A DNA stretch of 64,000 nucleotides from Solwaraspora sp. WMMD1047 (GTDB lineage Bacteria; Actinomycetota; Actinomycetes; Mycobacteriales; Micromonosporaceae), in assembly GCF_029626155.1 (NCBI RefSeq), contig NZ_JARUBL010000001.1:4816501-4880500 (forward strand). The letters are read 5' to 3'. The notes under the pieces were generated by a model that did not search any database, was not told the DNA's origin, and saw only the letters and a program-made list of their open reading frames with translations. Positions 1-11,985 of the stretch are shown piece by piece. Made by a program: the position numbers and the translations under genes. Every line of letters begins with the position of its first letter. Within the stretch, counting starts at the first letter, position 1.

Positions 1-409
1 GCGCCATGAAGGCGCCCCGCCACGCGGAGACGGCACAGCAGACGTTCGCCGCGACCACGTGCGGCGGCAGGCCGCGCACCGGGCGCCCGCGTACGTCGAG
101 CAGCCCGGTCTGCCGGGCCAGCGCCTCACCGTCCTTGACCACCCGGACGATGTAGTGGCTGCCCTTGCGCAGCCCACCGGAGGCGAGAACGTGTATCTCG
201 CTCGGATAGCCGTACACCTCGGCCACCTCGCGGCGCAGCCGCCGGGCCACCGCCCCGGTGTCCAGCTCCGCCTCCACCACCACCCGTCCCGAGACGATGT
301 GCAGGCCGCCCGCGAACCGCAGCAGGGCGGCCATCTCCGCCCTGCGGCAGCAGGGCTTGGGCACGTCGACCCGGCTCAGCTCGTCCTTTACCGCCGCCGT
401 CATCGCCAT
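1..409 (-). CDS. whiA: Sporulation/division regulator WhiA, N-terminal part (cut by window edge)
   Basis: The reverse strand from the ATG at 409 reads [14 protein letters not shown], then a Cys-Cys pair ([19 protein letters not shown]), the usual start of WhiA, a DNA-binding protein with a LAGLIDADG-homing-endonuclease-like fold that switches on sporulation and cell-division genes in actinobacteria. About 136 residues are present and the frame stays open to base 1, so the second half of the LAGLIDADG-like domain and the C-terminal helix-turn-helix lie outside the window. An inner ATG two codons on is an alternative start. The gene follows yvcK by 81 bases and is the last visible member of the rapZ-yvcK-whiA operon, an arrangement known across Gram-positive bacteria. 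Identification is firm; completeness cannot be judged. Confidence 0.93.
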   Translation of the reverse strand, partial: MAMTAAVKDELSRVDVPKPCCRRAEMAALLRFAGGLHIVSGRVVVEAELDTGAVARRLRREVAEVYGYPSEIHVLASGGLRKGSHYIVRVVKDGEALARQTGLLDVRGRPVRGLPPHVVAANVCCAVSAWRGAFMA

Positions 410-490
410 CTTGTCGTCACCTCGTGGCCGGTTCCGGCGTTTCGCCGGTGATTCTGGTTTCGGCGTGTTGTGCCGGTGATTCGTAGGTGC

Positions 491-1468
491 TTAACGATCG
501 GCACCCAGGACAGGCACCAGTGCGGCGCCGAGCGCCGCGGGATCATGCCGCGGCGAGCCGTCGAGTACCGCCACCGGGGCCAGCACGAGCCGCGCACCCA
601 GCGATTCTGCCGCACGTCGGACCGGTTCGGGGTCTCCTACCGCTTTCTCGTCGGCCAGAACCGCGTCAACTTTCAGCTCCGGCAGGTACCATGCCAGCGC
701 CGCCAGATGATCGGCGACGGAGAGCCCCAGGGTCTCCTTCTCCGCGGCCAGGTTGAGGGTCACCAGCCGCCGGGCCGGACTGGCGACGATCGCGCCGGCG
801 AGTTCGGGCACCAGCAGGTGCGGGATCACGCTGGTGTACCAGCTCCCCGGCCCGAAGATCAGCCAGTCCGCGGCCCGGACCGCGGCGACCGCCTCCGCGC
901 AGGCGGGCGGCCCCGGCGGGGTCAACCTGACCAGCTCGACCCGGCCCGGCGTGACCGCCACCGCGTGCTGCCCGCGAACGGTGACCACCTCGTCCGGCCG
1001 GTCCGCGCGCACCCCGCGCACCCGCGCCTCGATGCCGACCGGCTGCCGCGACATCGGCAGCACCCGACCCACCGCGCCGACCATCCCGCCGGCGTGCTCC
1101 AGCGCCGCCACCGGGTCGCCGAGCAGCTCCATCAGGCCACAGAGCACCAGGTTGCCGACGGCGTGCCCGACCAACGGATCCGGCACCGGGCCGCCCGCGG
1201 CGAACCGGTACTGGAAGAGGTCGGCGCTGCGGCGCGCAACCGGCTCGTCGCCGGCCAGCGCCGCCAACGCCTGGCGCAGGTCGCCCGGGGGCAGCGCGCC
1301 CCGGTCGGCGCGCAGCCGCCCACTGGAGCCGCCGTCGTCACCGACCGTCACCACGGCGGTGATCTCCAGGTCCAGGTCGGGAGGGCACCGGCGCAGCGCC
1401 CGCAGCGACGCCGCCAGCCCGTGCCCCCCGCCGAAGGCGACCACCCGCACCGGTCGGGCCGCCGTCAC
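491..1468 (-). CDS. yvcK: YvcK/CofD-like gluconeogenesis and cell-envelope factor
   Basis: 325 residues. The N-terminus shows the family nucleotide-sugar binding loop FGGGHGL (about residues 9-15) and the VTVGDDGGSSGRLR signature near residues 39-52, followed by GHAVGNL and FGPGSWYTSV. YvcK proteins bind UDP-sugars and are needed for growth on gluconeogenic carbon sources and normal cell shape; they share a fold with the F420 enzyme CofD but are not thought to make F420. The start is a GTG whose last two bases form part of the rapZ stop (GTGA, 1465-1468), so translation is probably coupled to rapZ. The family usually runs 320-340 residues, which fits this start. Confidence 0.93.
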   Translation of the reverse strand: MTAARPVRVVAFGGGHGLAASLRALRRCPPDLDLEITAVVTVGDDGGSSGRLRADRGALPPGDLRQALAALAGDEPVARRSADLFQYRFAAGGPVPDPLVGHAVGNLVLCGLMELLGDPVAALEHAGGMVGAVGRVLPMSRQPVGIEARVRGVRADRPDEVVTVRGQHAVAVTPGRVELVRLTPPGPPACAEAVAAVRAADWLIFGPGSWYTSVIPHLLVPELAGAIVASPARRLVTLNLAAEKETLGLSVADHLAALAWYLPELKVDAVLADEKAVGDPEPVRRAAESLGARLVLAPVAVLDGSPRHDPAALGAALVPVLGADR

Positions 1469-2382
1469 TCGCGCCCCAGGTCGCGGTGCTGCGCGTTCGC
1501 CACCAATCCGGCCTGCCGGAGCTGGTTGGCCAGCTCCTCGCCGATGGCCACGCTGCGGTGCTTGCCGCCGGTGCAGCCGACCGCCACCGTCAGGTAGCGC
1601 TTGCCCTCCCGCTCGAAGCCGGGCACCGTCGCGCCGATCAGGCGCGCGTACTCCGCCACGAAGCTGACCGCGCCGTCCTGGTCGAACACGTACCTGCTCA
1701 CCGGCTCGTCCCGCCCGGTGCTCTCGCGCAGCTCCGGAACCCAGTACGGGTTGGGCAGGAAGCGCGCGTCCAGCACGAAGTCGGCGTCGGGCGGCAACCC
1801 GTACTTGAAGCCGAAGGAGAGCACGGTGACCCGCAGCCGGCGGGCGTCCTCGTCGCCGAAGAGCTCCTCGACCCGGCGCCGAAGCTGGTTCACGTTCAGG
1901 TGCGAGGTGTCGATGATCACATCGGCCTGTTCGCGGGCCTCCGCGAGCAGGCCGCGCTCGACGGCGATGCCGTCGGCGAGCCGCCCCTCCCCCTGCAGCG
2001 GGTGCGACCGCCGGACGCTCTCGAACCGCCTGATCAGCACCTCGTCGTCGGCGTCGACGAAGACCACCCGGGGACCGTAGCCGCGGTCCTTGAGGGCCCG
2101 GATGGCGCCGGCCAGGTCGGTGGAGAAGGCCCGGCTGCGCACGTCCAGCACCATGGCGGTCTGCCGGGTCGCGCCGCCGGCCTGGAAGGCCAGCTCGGCC
2201 ATGTCCAGCATGAGCGCCTGGGGCAGGTTGTCGACCACGTAGAAGCCGACGTTCTCCAGCGCCCGCGCGACCGTGCTGCGGCCGCCGCCGGAGACCCCCG
2301 TCACCACCACCAGCACGGTGTCCGCACGCTCCGCCGGCGGTGCCAGCTCGGCCCCCACCGGGCGCACCTCTTGGTCCGTCAC
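1465..2382 (-). CDS. rapZ: RNase adapter / nucleotide-binding protein RapZ
   Basis: 305 residues from the GTG at 2382, chosen because GGGGGAG lies just upstream; the open frame extends 26 codons further but that part does not look like protein. Walker A is GVSGGGRST at residues 29-37. The C-terminal half carries VAVGCTGGKHRSVAIGEEL, the conserved RapZ C-terminal signature. In E. coli RapZ senses cell-envelope precursor supply and guides RNase E to small RNAs; in Gram-positive bacteria its role is less clear, but it is almost always next to yvcK and whiA, as here. It is the first gene of the three-gene operon. Confidence 0.93.
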   Translation of the reverse strand: MTDQEVRPVGAELAPPAERADTVLVVVTGVSGGGRSTVARALENVGFYVVDNLPQALMLDMAELAFQAGGATRQTAMVLDVRSRAFSTDLAGAIRALKDRGYGPRVVFVDADDEVLIRRFESVRRSHPLQGEGRLADGIAVERGLLAEAREQADVIIDTSHLNVNQLRRRVEELFGDEDARRLRVTVLSFGFKYGLPPDADFVLDARFLPNPYWVPELRESTGRDEPVSRYVFDQDGAVSFVAEYARLIGATVPGFEREGKRYLTVAVGCTGGKHRSVAIGEELANQLRQAGLVANAQHRDLGRE

Positions 2383-2491
2383 GCGTCTCCCCCAAACCCG
2401 GTTGCCGCCGCCCCGACGCGACCGGTCCGGTCCCGCCCGAGACCCGGGGACCAGCGTCACACCCGGTAATCGTCAACGACGACGAGTTCGT

Positions 2492-2497
2492 ACTCTA
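2492..2497 (-). promoter_or_regulatory. Candidate -10 element for the rapZ-yvcK-whiA operon
   Basis: The reverse strand reads TAGAGT, fitting the actinobacterial TANNNT -10 pattern, in the 256-base divergent gap between rapZ and the hydrolase gene. It would leave a leader of roughly 100 bases before the rapZ GTG. No convincing -35 hexamer is seen at normal spacing, so this is only a candidate. Confidence 0.3.
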
Positions 2498-2638
2498 TCC
2501 GGCCGTTCCCGGCACTTTCTGGCCGACCCGACGGCGGCCGACCCCTGCGGGTCAACTCAGGGTCGCCACCGGGTCATTCCCGATGGCCAGCACGCCGACC
2601 GTCGATGGACCCTGATCGAAACACCACGGGGAGGCAGC

Positions 2639-3787
2639 ATGTCGGGAATGTCCCGCCTTATCGCACCGGTCGCGGTGGCCACCCTGCTCAGCGCGGCCGC
2701 GCTGGTCAGCCCGGCCGCGCCGGCCCCGCCGGCTGACCGGTGGGTGACCGTCGCCAGTGGACGGCAGCCGACGCTGGCGCTGCCCGCGCCGACCGGCCGG
2801 CACCCGGTCGGGCTCGACACCGTGCACCTGCGCGACCCCGAACGCGCCGACCCCTGGGTCACCTCACAACGTCGCGAGCTGATGGTCTCGGTCTGGTACC
2901 CGGCGACCGGGGCCGGCGCCACCCCGGCCCAGTACGTGAGCCCCGCCGAGTCGGCACTGATCCTGGCCCAGATCGGGGCACCCAGCCTGCCCCCGGAGAT
3001 CCTCAGCGCCACCCGCGTCCACGCGGGCGTCGACGCACGGCCGGCGGGCCGGCGGTTGCCCCTCGTGGTGCTCTCCCCCGGGTTCAGCTTCCCCCGCTCG
3101 TCGCTGACCGCCCTGGCCGAGGAGTTGGCCAGCCACGGCTACGTGGTGGCCGGAGTGGACCACACCTTCGAGGCGGCGGCGATCACCTTCCCCGACGGCC
3201 GGATCACCGACTGCCTCGCCTGCCGGTCGAACCCGGACCCGGTCCACGCCACCGCCGGCCGGGCCCGGGACATCTCCTTCGTCATCGACCGGCTGACCGC
3301 CCGGCGGCCGGCGTGGCGCGGCGGCCATCGGATCGACCCCCGCCGGATCGCCGTCCTGGGCCACTCGTTGGGTGGCGCCGCGGCGGCCGAGGCGATGCTC
3401 GTCGACCGCCGGATCCGGGCCGGCGGCAACTTCGACGGCACCTTCCGGCCGGGACCGCTGACCGCCTTCGACCGACCGTTCCTGCTGGTCGGTGCCGAGG
3501 CGACCGGTCCGGGGGACGACCTGAGCTGGGACCGGACCTGGTCGAACCTGACCGGCTGGCGGCGCTGGCTGACCGTGGACGGCACCACCCACAGCTCGTT
3601 CACCGACTACGGGATCCTCGGCGACCAGGTCGGCCTGCCCGGGCAGCCGTTGGCCGGCGACCGGTGCGGGGAGCTCACCCGGACGTACGCGTTGGCGTTC
3701 GCGGACCGGCACCTGCGCGGCCGCCCCGCGCCGCTGCTGAGCGGCCCGTCCGACCGCTACCCCGAGGTGCGGTTCTGGCAGCCGTGA
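2639..3787 (+). CDS. Secreted alpha/beta hydrolase, PAF-acetylhydrolase-like
   Basis: 382 residues from an ATG preceded by GGGGAGG at good spacing. Residues 1-32 form a signal peptide (basic start, hydrophobic VAVATLLSAAALVSPAA). The mature part has the nucleophile elbow GHSLGG with Ser243, a likely acid at Asp266 (GNFDG) and a likely base at His318 (TTHSSF), the layout of the plasma platelet-activating-factor acetylhydrolase / dienelactone hydrolase group. It should act outside the cell on an ester or lipid; the substrate cannot be read from the sequence. It points away from rapZ and lies between rapZ and uvrC, which sit side by side in many actinobacteria, so it may be a later insertion. 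Its end converges on the end of uvrC with 45 bases between. Confidence 0.8.
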   Translation: MSGMSRLIAPVAVATLLSAAALVSPAAPAPPADRWVTVASGRQPTLALPAPTGRHPVGLDTVHLRDPERADPWVTSQRRELMVSVWYPATGAGATPAQYVSPAESALILAQIGAPSLPPEILSATRVHAGVDARPAGRRLPLVVLSPGFSFPRSSLTALAEELASHGYVVAGVDHTFEAAAITFPDGRITDCLACRSNPDPVHATAGRARDISFVIDRLTARRPAWRGGHRIDPRRIAVLGHSLGGAAAAEAMLVDRRIRAGGNFDGTFRPGPLTAFDRPFLLVGAEATGPGDDLSWDRTWSNLTGWRRWLTVDGTTHSSFTDYGILGDQVGLPGQPLAGDRCGELTRTYALAFADRHLRGRPAPLLSGPSDRYPEVRFWQP

Positions 3788-3832
3788 CCGCCACCGCGGC
3801 GGCACGTGTCCAGCGCGGAACCCGCGGTCCGG

Positions 3833-5779
3833 TCACGCTTCCGGTTCCGGTCGGGCGGGCTCCTGCTGGCGCAGCGCGGCCAGGATCGCCTCGGCGGTGC
3901 GCTGCCCGACGCCGGGAACGGCGGTGATCTCGTCGACGGAGGCGGTGGCCAGCCGCTTGACCGAGCCGAAGTGTCGCAGCAGCGCCTTGCGGCGTACCTC
4001 GCCCAGGCCCGGCACGTCGTCCAGGCCGGAGCTGGTCATCCGCTTCGAGCGGCGCTGGCGGTGAAAGGTGATGGCGAACCGGTGCGCCTCGTCGCGGATG
4101 CGTTGCAGCAGGTAGAGCGCCTCGGAGGTGCGCGGCAGGATGACCGGGAACTCGTCGTCGGGCAGCCAGACCTCCTCCAGCCGCTTGGCCAGCCCGCAGA
4201 GCGCCACGTCGTCGATGCCGAGCTCGGCCAGGACCGCGGCGGCCGCCGCGACCTGGGGCTGGCCGCCGTCGACCACGACCAACTGCGGCGGGTACGCGAA
4301 CCGGCGCGGCCGGCCGGTGGTCGGGTCGATGCCCGGCCGGTCCGGGTCGGCGGCGGTCTCCTCGCCCAGCTCGCCGGTCTCACTGCGGGCGGCCAGGTAG
4401 CGGCTGAACCGGCGCCGCAGCACCTCGGAGATCGCGGAGAGGTCGTCGGTGGCGCCGCGCACCGCGAACCGGCGGTACTCGGTCTTGCGGGCCAGCCCGT
4501 CCTCGAAGACCACCATGCTGGCCACCACGTCGGTGCCCTGGATCTGGGAGACGTCGTAGCACTCGATCCGCAGCGGCGCGGTCCGCATGCCGAGTGCCTC
4601 GGCGATCTCGTCGATGGCCTGGCTGCGGGTGGTCAGGTCACCGGCCCGGCGCAGCTTGTGCCGGTTGAGCGCCTCGGCGGCGTTGCGTCCGACGGTCTCC
4701 AGCAGCGCCTTCTTGTCGCCGCGCTGCGGCACCCGCAGCGACACCCGGGCGCCCCGGTGCTGGGAGAGCCACTCGGTGAGCGCGTCGGCGTCCGGCGGCA
4801 GCGCCGGCACCAGCAGCTCGCGGGGGACGTCCCGCTCACCCTCCTCGCCGCCGTAGACCTGGGTGCAGAAGTGGTGCACCAGGTCGCCGGTGGTCAGCTC
4901 CTCGACCTTCTCCACCACCCAGCCGCGCTGCCCCCGGACCCGCCCGTCGCGGACGTGGAAGACCTGGACGGCGGCCTCCAGCGGGTCCTCGGCGAAGGCG
5001 ACCACGTCGGCGTCGGTGCCGTCGCCGAGCACCACCGTCTGCTTCTCCATCGCCCGGCGCAGCGCGGCGACGTCGTCGCGCAGCCGGGCCGCCCGCTCGA
5101 ACTCCAGCGCCTCGCTGGCCTGCGCCATCTCGCGTTCGAGCTTGCGGACCATCGAGTCGGTGCGGCCGGCCATGAAGTCGCAGAAGTCCTCGACGATGTC
5201 GCGGTGCTGCTCGGCGCTGACGGTGCCGACACACGGCGCCGAGCACTTGCCGATGTAGCCCAGCAGGCACGGCCGGCCGATCTGCCCGGCCCGCTTGAAC
5301 ACCCCGGACGAGCAGGTCCGCGCCGGGAAGACCCGCAGCAGCAGGTCCAGCGTCTCGCGGATCGCCCAGGCATGCGAGTACGGCCCGAAGTAGCGCACCC
5401 CCTTGCGCTTGGCGCCGCGCATCACCTGCAGCCGGGGGAACTCCTCGTTGAGGGTCACCGCGAGGTAGGGATAGGACTTGTCGTCGCGGTAGCGGACGTT
5501 GAACCGGGGGTCGTACTGCTTGATCTCGGTGTATTCCTGCTGCAGCGCCTCCACCTCGGTGCCGACCGTGGTCCAGTCGACGGAGGCGGCGCTGGTCACC
5601 ATCTGCTGGGTGCGCTGGTGCAGGGTCCATGGGTCGGCGAAGTAGGAGTTGAGCCGGCTGCGCAGGCTCTTCGCCTTGCCGACGTAGATCACCCGGCCGG
5701 TCGGGTCGCGGAACCGGTAGACCCCGGGGGCGTCGGGAATCGTGCCCGGCGCCGGACGATAGGTCGAGGGGTCAGCCAC
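3833..5779 (-). CDS. uvrC: Excinuclease ABC subunit C
   Basis: 648 residues, normal for UvrC, the nuclease that makes both incisions in nucleotide excision repair after UvrA and UvrB mark the lesion. The N-terminal GIY-YIG nuclease (3' incision) runs over residues 12-95 with GVYRF and [15 protein letters not shown] Cys-rich stretch follows ([13 protein letters not shown]), then the UVR motif that binds UvrB ([20 protein letters not shown]), the RNase H-like domain for the 5' incision, and two helix-hairpin-helix motifs at the C-terminus ([19 protein letters not shown] and [16 protein letters not shown]). It starts at a GTG that follows a -10 element by only six bases, so the message is probably leaderless. 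Confidence 0.97.
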   Translation of the reverse strand: MADPSTYRPAPGTIPDAPGVYRFRDPTGRVIYVGKAKSLRSRLNSYFADPWTLHQRTQQMVTSAASVDWTTVGTEVEALQQEYTEIKQYDPRFNVRYRDDKSYPYLAVTLNEEFPRLQVMRGAKRKGVRYFGPYSHAWAIRETLDLLLRVFPARTCSSGVFKRAGQIGRPCLLGYIGKCSAPCVGTVSAEQHRDIVEDFCDFMAGRTDSMVRKLEREMAQASEALEFERAARLRDDVAALRRAMEKQTVVLGDGTDADVVAFAEDPLEAAVQVFHVRDGRVRGQRGWVVEKVEELTTGDLVHHFCTQVYGGEEGERDVPRELLVPALPPDADALTEWLSQHRGARVSLRVPQRGDKKALLETVGRNAAEALNRHKLRRAGDLTTRSQAIDEIAEALGMRTAPLRIECYDVSQIQGTDVVASMVVFEDGLARKTEYRRFAVRGATDDLSAISEVLRRRFSRYLAARSETGELGEETAADPDRPGIDPTTGRPRRFAYPPQLVVVDGGQPQVAAAAAVLAELGIDDVALCGLAKRLEEVWLPDDEFPVILPRTSEALYLLQRIRDEAHRFAITFHRQRRSKRMTSSGLDDVPGLGEVRRKALLRHFGSVKRLATASVDEITAVPGVGQRTAEAILAALRQQEPARPEPEA

Positions 5780-5785
5780 GCTCCA

Positions 5786-5808
5786 ACCCTAATCCGTACG
5801 CCCGACAG
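5786..5808 (-). promoter_or_regulatory. DNA-damage-type (RecA-independent, PafBC-like) promoter of uvrC
   Basis: Reverse strand: CTGTCGGGC, 8 bases, then TAGGGT. The known mycobacterial RecA-independent damage promoter is TTGTCRGTG-N8-TANNNT. The upstream half matches at 6 of 9 positions and the spacing is exact. The -10 hexamer ends six bases before the GTG start, so transcription should begin at or beside the start codon. The same element occurs upstream of uvrA, uvrB and polA in this window. Confidence 0.6.
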
Positions 5809-5856
5809 GAATCCGGCGCGACGCGGCCCCCGCGACGCGCCGGATTCGGTCCTGCG

Positions 5857-6330
5857 TCAGGCCAGGCTGATGCTGTCCCCCTCGACCGTGATCTGCTTCT
5901 CGGCCAACGGCGTCCGGGCCGGGCCGGTGGTCACCGAGCCGTCCTCGATCGAGAACTTGCTGCCGTGGCAGGTGCAGTTGATGGTGCCGCCGTCGACGTT
6001 GGAGACCGGGCAGCCCTGGTGGGTGCAGATGGCGTCGAAGCACTTGTACTGGCCGGCTGCCGGCTGGGTCAGGACCACGTTCTGGCCCTGGACGATCAGT
6101 CCGCCGCCCTCGGGGACATCGCTCGTGGCGGCCAGCGCCGCGCCGCCGCCCGGGGCTGCGCCGCCGGTCGCCCCGCCGGCCGGGGGTGCGGTGGTGCTGC
6201 CCGACGCGTCCGGGGTGGTGTCGGTGCCGCACGCGGCCAGCACGACAGAAGCGCCGACGGCGCCCGCCCCCGCCAGTAGCGCCCGGCGGCTCCGCGGACC
6301 CACCCCGGTCACCGTCTGCTCGTCACTCAT
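5857..6330 (-). CDS. Rieske [2Fe-2S] protein, Tat-exported putative lipoprotein
   Basis: 157 residues from the ATG at 6330, which has AGAGAGG seven bases upstream; a longer frame adds nine residues without its own ribosome site. The N-terminus has a twin-arginine stretch (PRSRRALLAGAGAVGASVVLAACG) ending in a lipobox-like LAAC, so it is likely exported folded and anchored by lipid. A Ser/Thr/Gly/Pro-rich linker (about residues 45-75) leads to a compact Rieske domain with both cluster boxes, CTHQGCPV and CTCHGSKF. Stand-alone Rieske proteins of this form are common in actinobacteria; the electron partner is unknown. It sits between uvrC and uvrA, all on the reverse strand, but probably has its own promoter. 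Confidence 0.88.
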   Translation of the reverse strand: MSDEQTVTGVGPRSRRALLAGAGAVGASVVLAACGTDTTPDASGSTTAPPAGGATGGAAPGGGAALAATSDVPEGGGLIVQGQNVVLTQPAAGQYKCFDAICTHQGCPVSNVDGGTINCTCHGSKFSIEDGSVTTGPARTPLAEKQITVEGDSISLA

Positions 6331-6511
6331 GCCTAGCCTCTCTCTCGGCGTCGCCACGCACCCGGTCGTCCGCGGCCACTCAGGTAGTCACGGAAGATCT
6401 CACAAAGCGGTTCAAACTGTCCCGGAGCGTAGACCCGGACGCCAGCCTGCCGCATCTGTCCGGGAGCCGGCTGGCACCGCGCTGTGAGTAACCTGAATGT
6501 CCGCCCGGCCG

Positions 6512-9565
<3,054 letters not shown>

Positions 9566-9647
9566 GGTCGGCGTACTCCCTGGGATTGTATGTCCGAATT
9601 GTGGTCACCCGGGTTGGCTCTCGCCGAGCCCACGGCACCGCCTGGCA

Positions 9648-9670
9648 ACTCTAGTCCCGGGGTATGACAG
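9648..9670 (-). promoter_or_regulatory. Candidate DNA-damage-type promoter of uvrA
   Basis: Reverse strand: CTGTCATAC, 8 bases, TAGAGT. The spacing and the -10 fit the RecA-independent damage promoter; the upstream half shares only the TGTCA core, so this is the weakest of the set. It would give a leader of about 75 bases before the uvrA GTG. Confidence 0.42.
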
Positions 9671-9709
9671 TTTCCCGTCCGCGATGATTCCCCCAGGTCA
9701 ACGGCGCGG

Positions 9710-10759
9710 TCACCCTCGGCCGGTCGCCCGCCGGTCGCGGCGCCGCCGCTGGGCCCGCTCGGCGGCGGCCACCCGGGCGTCCCGACGGCCGGTCTCGTAC
9801 GCCACCTCACGCTGCAGCTTGCGCCAGCTCTCCCAGCGGCGCGGCGCGAGCTCCCCGGCGGCCAGCGCCGCCGTCACCGCGCAACCGGGCTCGGCGGCGT
9901 GCCCGCAGTCGGCGAACCGGCAGGCGGCGACCAGGTCGGCCACGTCGGCGAAGGCCCGGTCCAGCCCGGCCGCGGCGGCCAGCAGGCCGACCGCCCGAAT
10001 CCCCGGGGTGTCCAGCACCGCCCCGCCCCCTGGGATCGGGATCAACGCCCGGTAGGTGGTGGTGTGCCGACCCTTGCCGTCCACCCCACGGATCCCCTGG
10101 GTCGTCATCACCGTGGCGCCGGCGAGCGCGTTGACGAGCGTCGACTTGCCGGCCCCCGACGGGCCGAGCAGCGCCAGCGTGCGCCCGGCGGCGACCAGCG
10201 GGCGGAGCCGGGCCAACCCGTCGCCACGCTGGGCGCTGACCGGCACCACCGGCACCCCGGGGGCGACGGCGGCGATCTGCCGGCCGACCGCCGCCGGGTC
10301 GGCCGCCAGGTCGCACTTGGTGAGCACCACCAGCGGGTCGGCGCCGGACTCGAAGGCCAACGCCAACAGCCGTTCGATCCGGCCGGTGTCGGGCGCCGGA
10401 TGCATCGGTTCGACCACCGCGGCGGCGTCCAGGTTCGCGGCCAGCACCTGTCCGGTGGAGTCCCTGCCGGCCGTCCGCCGGATCAGGGCGGTCCGCCGGG
10501 GCAGCACCGCCTCGGCGGTGACCCGCTGGTCCGGCCAGTTCCGTACCAGTACCCAGTCGCCCGCGCAGGGCAGGTTCGCCGGGTCGTGGGCGGCCCGGGC
10601 CAGCACCGCCCCGGCCAGGCTGGCCCGCACCGGTCCGTCGGCGCAGAGCACGGTGCAGACCCCCCGGTCGACCCGGGTGACCCGGCCCGGCCGGCAACCC
10701 GGGTCGACGCTTGCCACCCGCGCGGCGTCCCAGCCCAGGGACGCGAGGTCGATTGTCAT
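9710..10759 (-). CDS. rsgA: Small ribosomal subunit biogenesis GTPase RsgA
   Basis: 349 residues from the ATG at 10759 (MTIDLASLGWD); the open frame continues upstream but without protein-like sequence. The protein has an N-terminal OB-like domain, then a circularly permuted GTPase with motifs in the order G4 (VLTKCDL), G1 (GPSGAGKSTLVN) and G3 (DTPG), then a zinc knuckle CRFADCGHAAEPGC. RsgA checks late 30S assembly and releases factors such as RbfA. The C-terminal tail is very arginine-rich (AERAQRRRRDRRATGRG), suited to rRNA contact. It is divergent from the metallo-hydrolase gene. Confidence 0.93.
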   Translation of the reverse strand: MTIDLASLGWDAARVASVDPGCRPGRVTRVDRGVCTVLCADGPVRASLAGAVLARAAHDPANLPCAGDWVLVRNWPDQRVTAEAVLPRRTALIRRTAGRDSTGQVLAANLDAAAVVEPMHPAPDTGRIERLLALAFESGADPLVVLTKCDLAADPAAVGRQIAAVAPGVPVVPVSAQRGDGLARLRPLVAAGRTLALLGPSGAGKSTLVNALAGATVMTTQGIRGVDGKGRHTTTYRALIPIPGGGAVLDTPGIRAVGLLAAAAGLDRAFADVADLVAACRFADCGHAAEPGCAVTAALAAGELAPRRWESWRKLQREVAYETGRRDARVAAAERAQRRRRDRRATGRG

Positions 10760-10862
10760 GTCCGCCCGATTCCGGTCAGTCGATGATGCGTACCCGACGG
10801 TAGGCCGGGGCCGACCACCGGAGAAACCCAATTCCGGGTACGACCACCGCCGGGCCGGCCGT

Positions 10863-10868
10863 TAGGGT
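10863..10868 (+). promoter_or_regulatory. -10 element for a leaderless metallo-hydrolase transcript
   Basis: TAGGGT lies six bases before the GTG at 10875. That spacing predicts a transcript starting at or beside the start codon, a common actinobacterial arrangement, and explains why no ribosome site is visible. Confidence 0.5.
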
Positions 10869-10874
10869 CTGCGG

Positions 10875-11528
10875 GTGACCTATTCCGGAGACGTCTCCCC
10901 CGGTGGCCCGCCGGCCGTACGGGAGCTGGCCAACCTGACCATCACCAAGGTCTCGGTCGGCCCGATGGACAACAACGCCTACCTGCTGCGCTGCCGCAAC
11001 ACCGGTGACCAGGTGCTGATCGACGCCGCCAATGAGGCGCCCCGGCTGCTGGAGCTGGTCGGCGACGCCGGGCTGACCGCGGTCGTCACCACCCACCAGC
11101 ACATGGACCACTGGGTCGCCCTGGAGGAGATCGTCGCCAGCACCGGCGCCCGGTCGCTGGTGCACGCCGCCGACGCCGAGGGGCTGCCGATCTCCTCGGA
11201 GACCGTCGCCGAGGGCGACCTGGTGCCGGTCGGCGACTGCGCCCTCGAGGTGATCCACATCGTCGGGCACACCCCGGGCTCGATAGCCCTGCTCTACCGC
11301 GACCCGGCCGGCGGGCCGCACCTGTGGACCGGCGACAGCCTCTTCCCCGGCGGAGTCGGCAACACCGACCGCGACCCGGAGCGGTTCGCCCCCCTGATCG
11401 ACGACGTCGAGCAGAAGCTCTTCGGCCGGCTACCGGACGAGACCTGGTTCTACCCCGGCCACGGCAAGGACTCGACGCTCGGCGCGGAACGCGGCTCGCT
11501 GCCACAGTGGCGCGCCCGCGGCTGGTAG
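10875..11528 (+). CDS. MBL-fold metallo-hydrolase (glyoxalase II-like)
   Basis: 217 residues. The metal-binding signature HQHMDH (about residues 75-80) is present, with further ligands in HIVGHTPGS, the Asp of WTGDSLF and a late His in FYPGHGKDS. This is the small hydroxyacylglutathione-hydrolase-like branch of the metallo-beta-lactamase fold. Genes of this type are regular neighbours of uvrA in actinobacteria, but their substrate is not established. The GTG start is preceded by a -10 hexamer rather than a ribosome site. Confidence 0.85.
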   Translation: MTYSGDVSPGGPPAVRELANLTITKVSVGPMDNNAYLLRCRNTGDQVLIDAANEAPRLLELVGDAGLTAVVTTHQHMDHWVALEEIVASTGARSLVHAADAEGLPISSETVAEGDLVPVGDCALEVIHIVGHTPGSIALLYRDPAGGPHLWTGDSLFPGGVGNTDRDPERFAPLIDDVEQKLFGRLPDETWFYPGHGKDSTLGAERGSLPQWRARGW

Positions 11529-11601
11529 GGGTGTAGGCGACGGGCCGGACACCAGCCTGCCGGTCCAAACCGCGACCACCCCGCTCGCTCTGGATCGAGC
11601 G

Positions 11602-11985
11602 CTAGATCGGAATGATCGGTAGGTCCTTCCAGTCCCCGTACGCGTCCGGATCCGAAGTCATCAGGTGCCCGTCAGCACCAATTGTCAACAGCAGTGCCGC
11701 CGCGGTGTCCACCCGGCCAAGATCACGCGCCGCCTGCGCCAACGGCATCCACTCGCCGGGGTCCGTGTCGACCACGACCACGGCGGGATGCCCGGCCAGC
11801 AGGCCGACGGCCGCGACATCGTGATCGGGGACTCGCCGGTACGCCTCCGCCAGGCAGAAGACCGGTAGGCCGACGCGGGCGCCCTCGTCTCCGACCTCGA
11901 CCAGGATCTCCCCCACCGCGATGGAGGATGCGGCGTAGGCGACGATGGCGGAAGCGTCGAGGACGACCCGGATGGAGGCGGTCAC
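11602..11985 (-). CDS. vapC: PIN-domain toxin (VapC family)
   Basis: 127 residues from the GTG at 11985, overlapping the antitoxin stop as GTGA. PIN-domain acidic residues are visible: VVLDASAIVAYA at the start, an E in FCLAEAYRRV, DLGRVDTAAALLL, and a C-terminal GHLMTSDPDAYGDW. VapC toxins are Mg-dependent ribonucleases, usually cutting tRNA or rRNA. The first Asp, the central Glu and the two later Asp residues are all kept, so it is probably active. The longer open frame upstream is just the antitoxin gene read in another frame. Confidence 0.82.
   Translation of the reverse strand: MTASIRVVLDASAIVAYAASSIAVGEILVEVGDEGARVGLPVFCLAEAYRRVPDHDVAAVGLLAGHPAVVVVDTDPGEWMPLAQAARDLGRVDTAAALLLTIGADGHLMTSDPDAYGDWKDLPIIPI

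Noticed and set aside
3806-6487. Very long forward open frame antisense to uvrC and the Rieske gene
   Set aside because: It mirrors the codon bias of real reverse-strand genes; the product is Arg/Pro/Gly/His-rich without any domain, and uvrC motifs on the other strand are complete.
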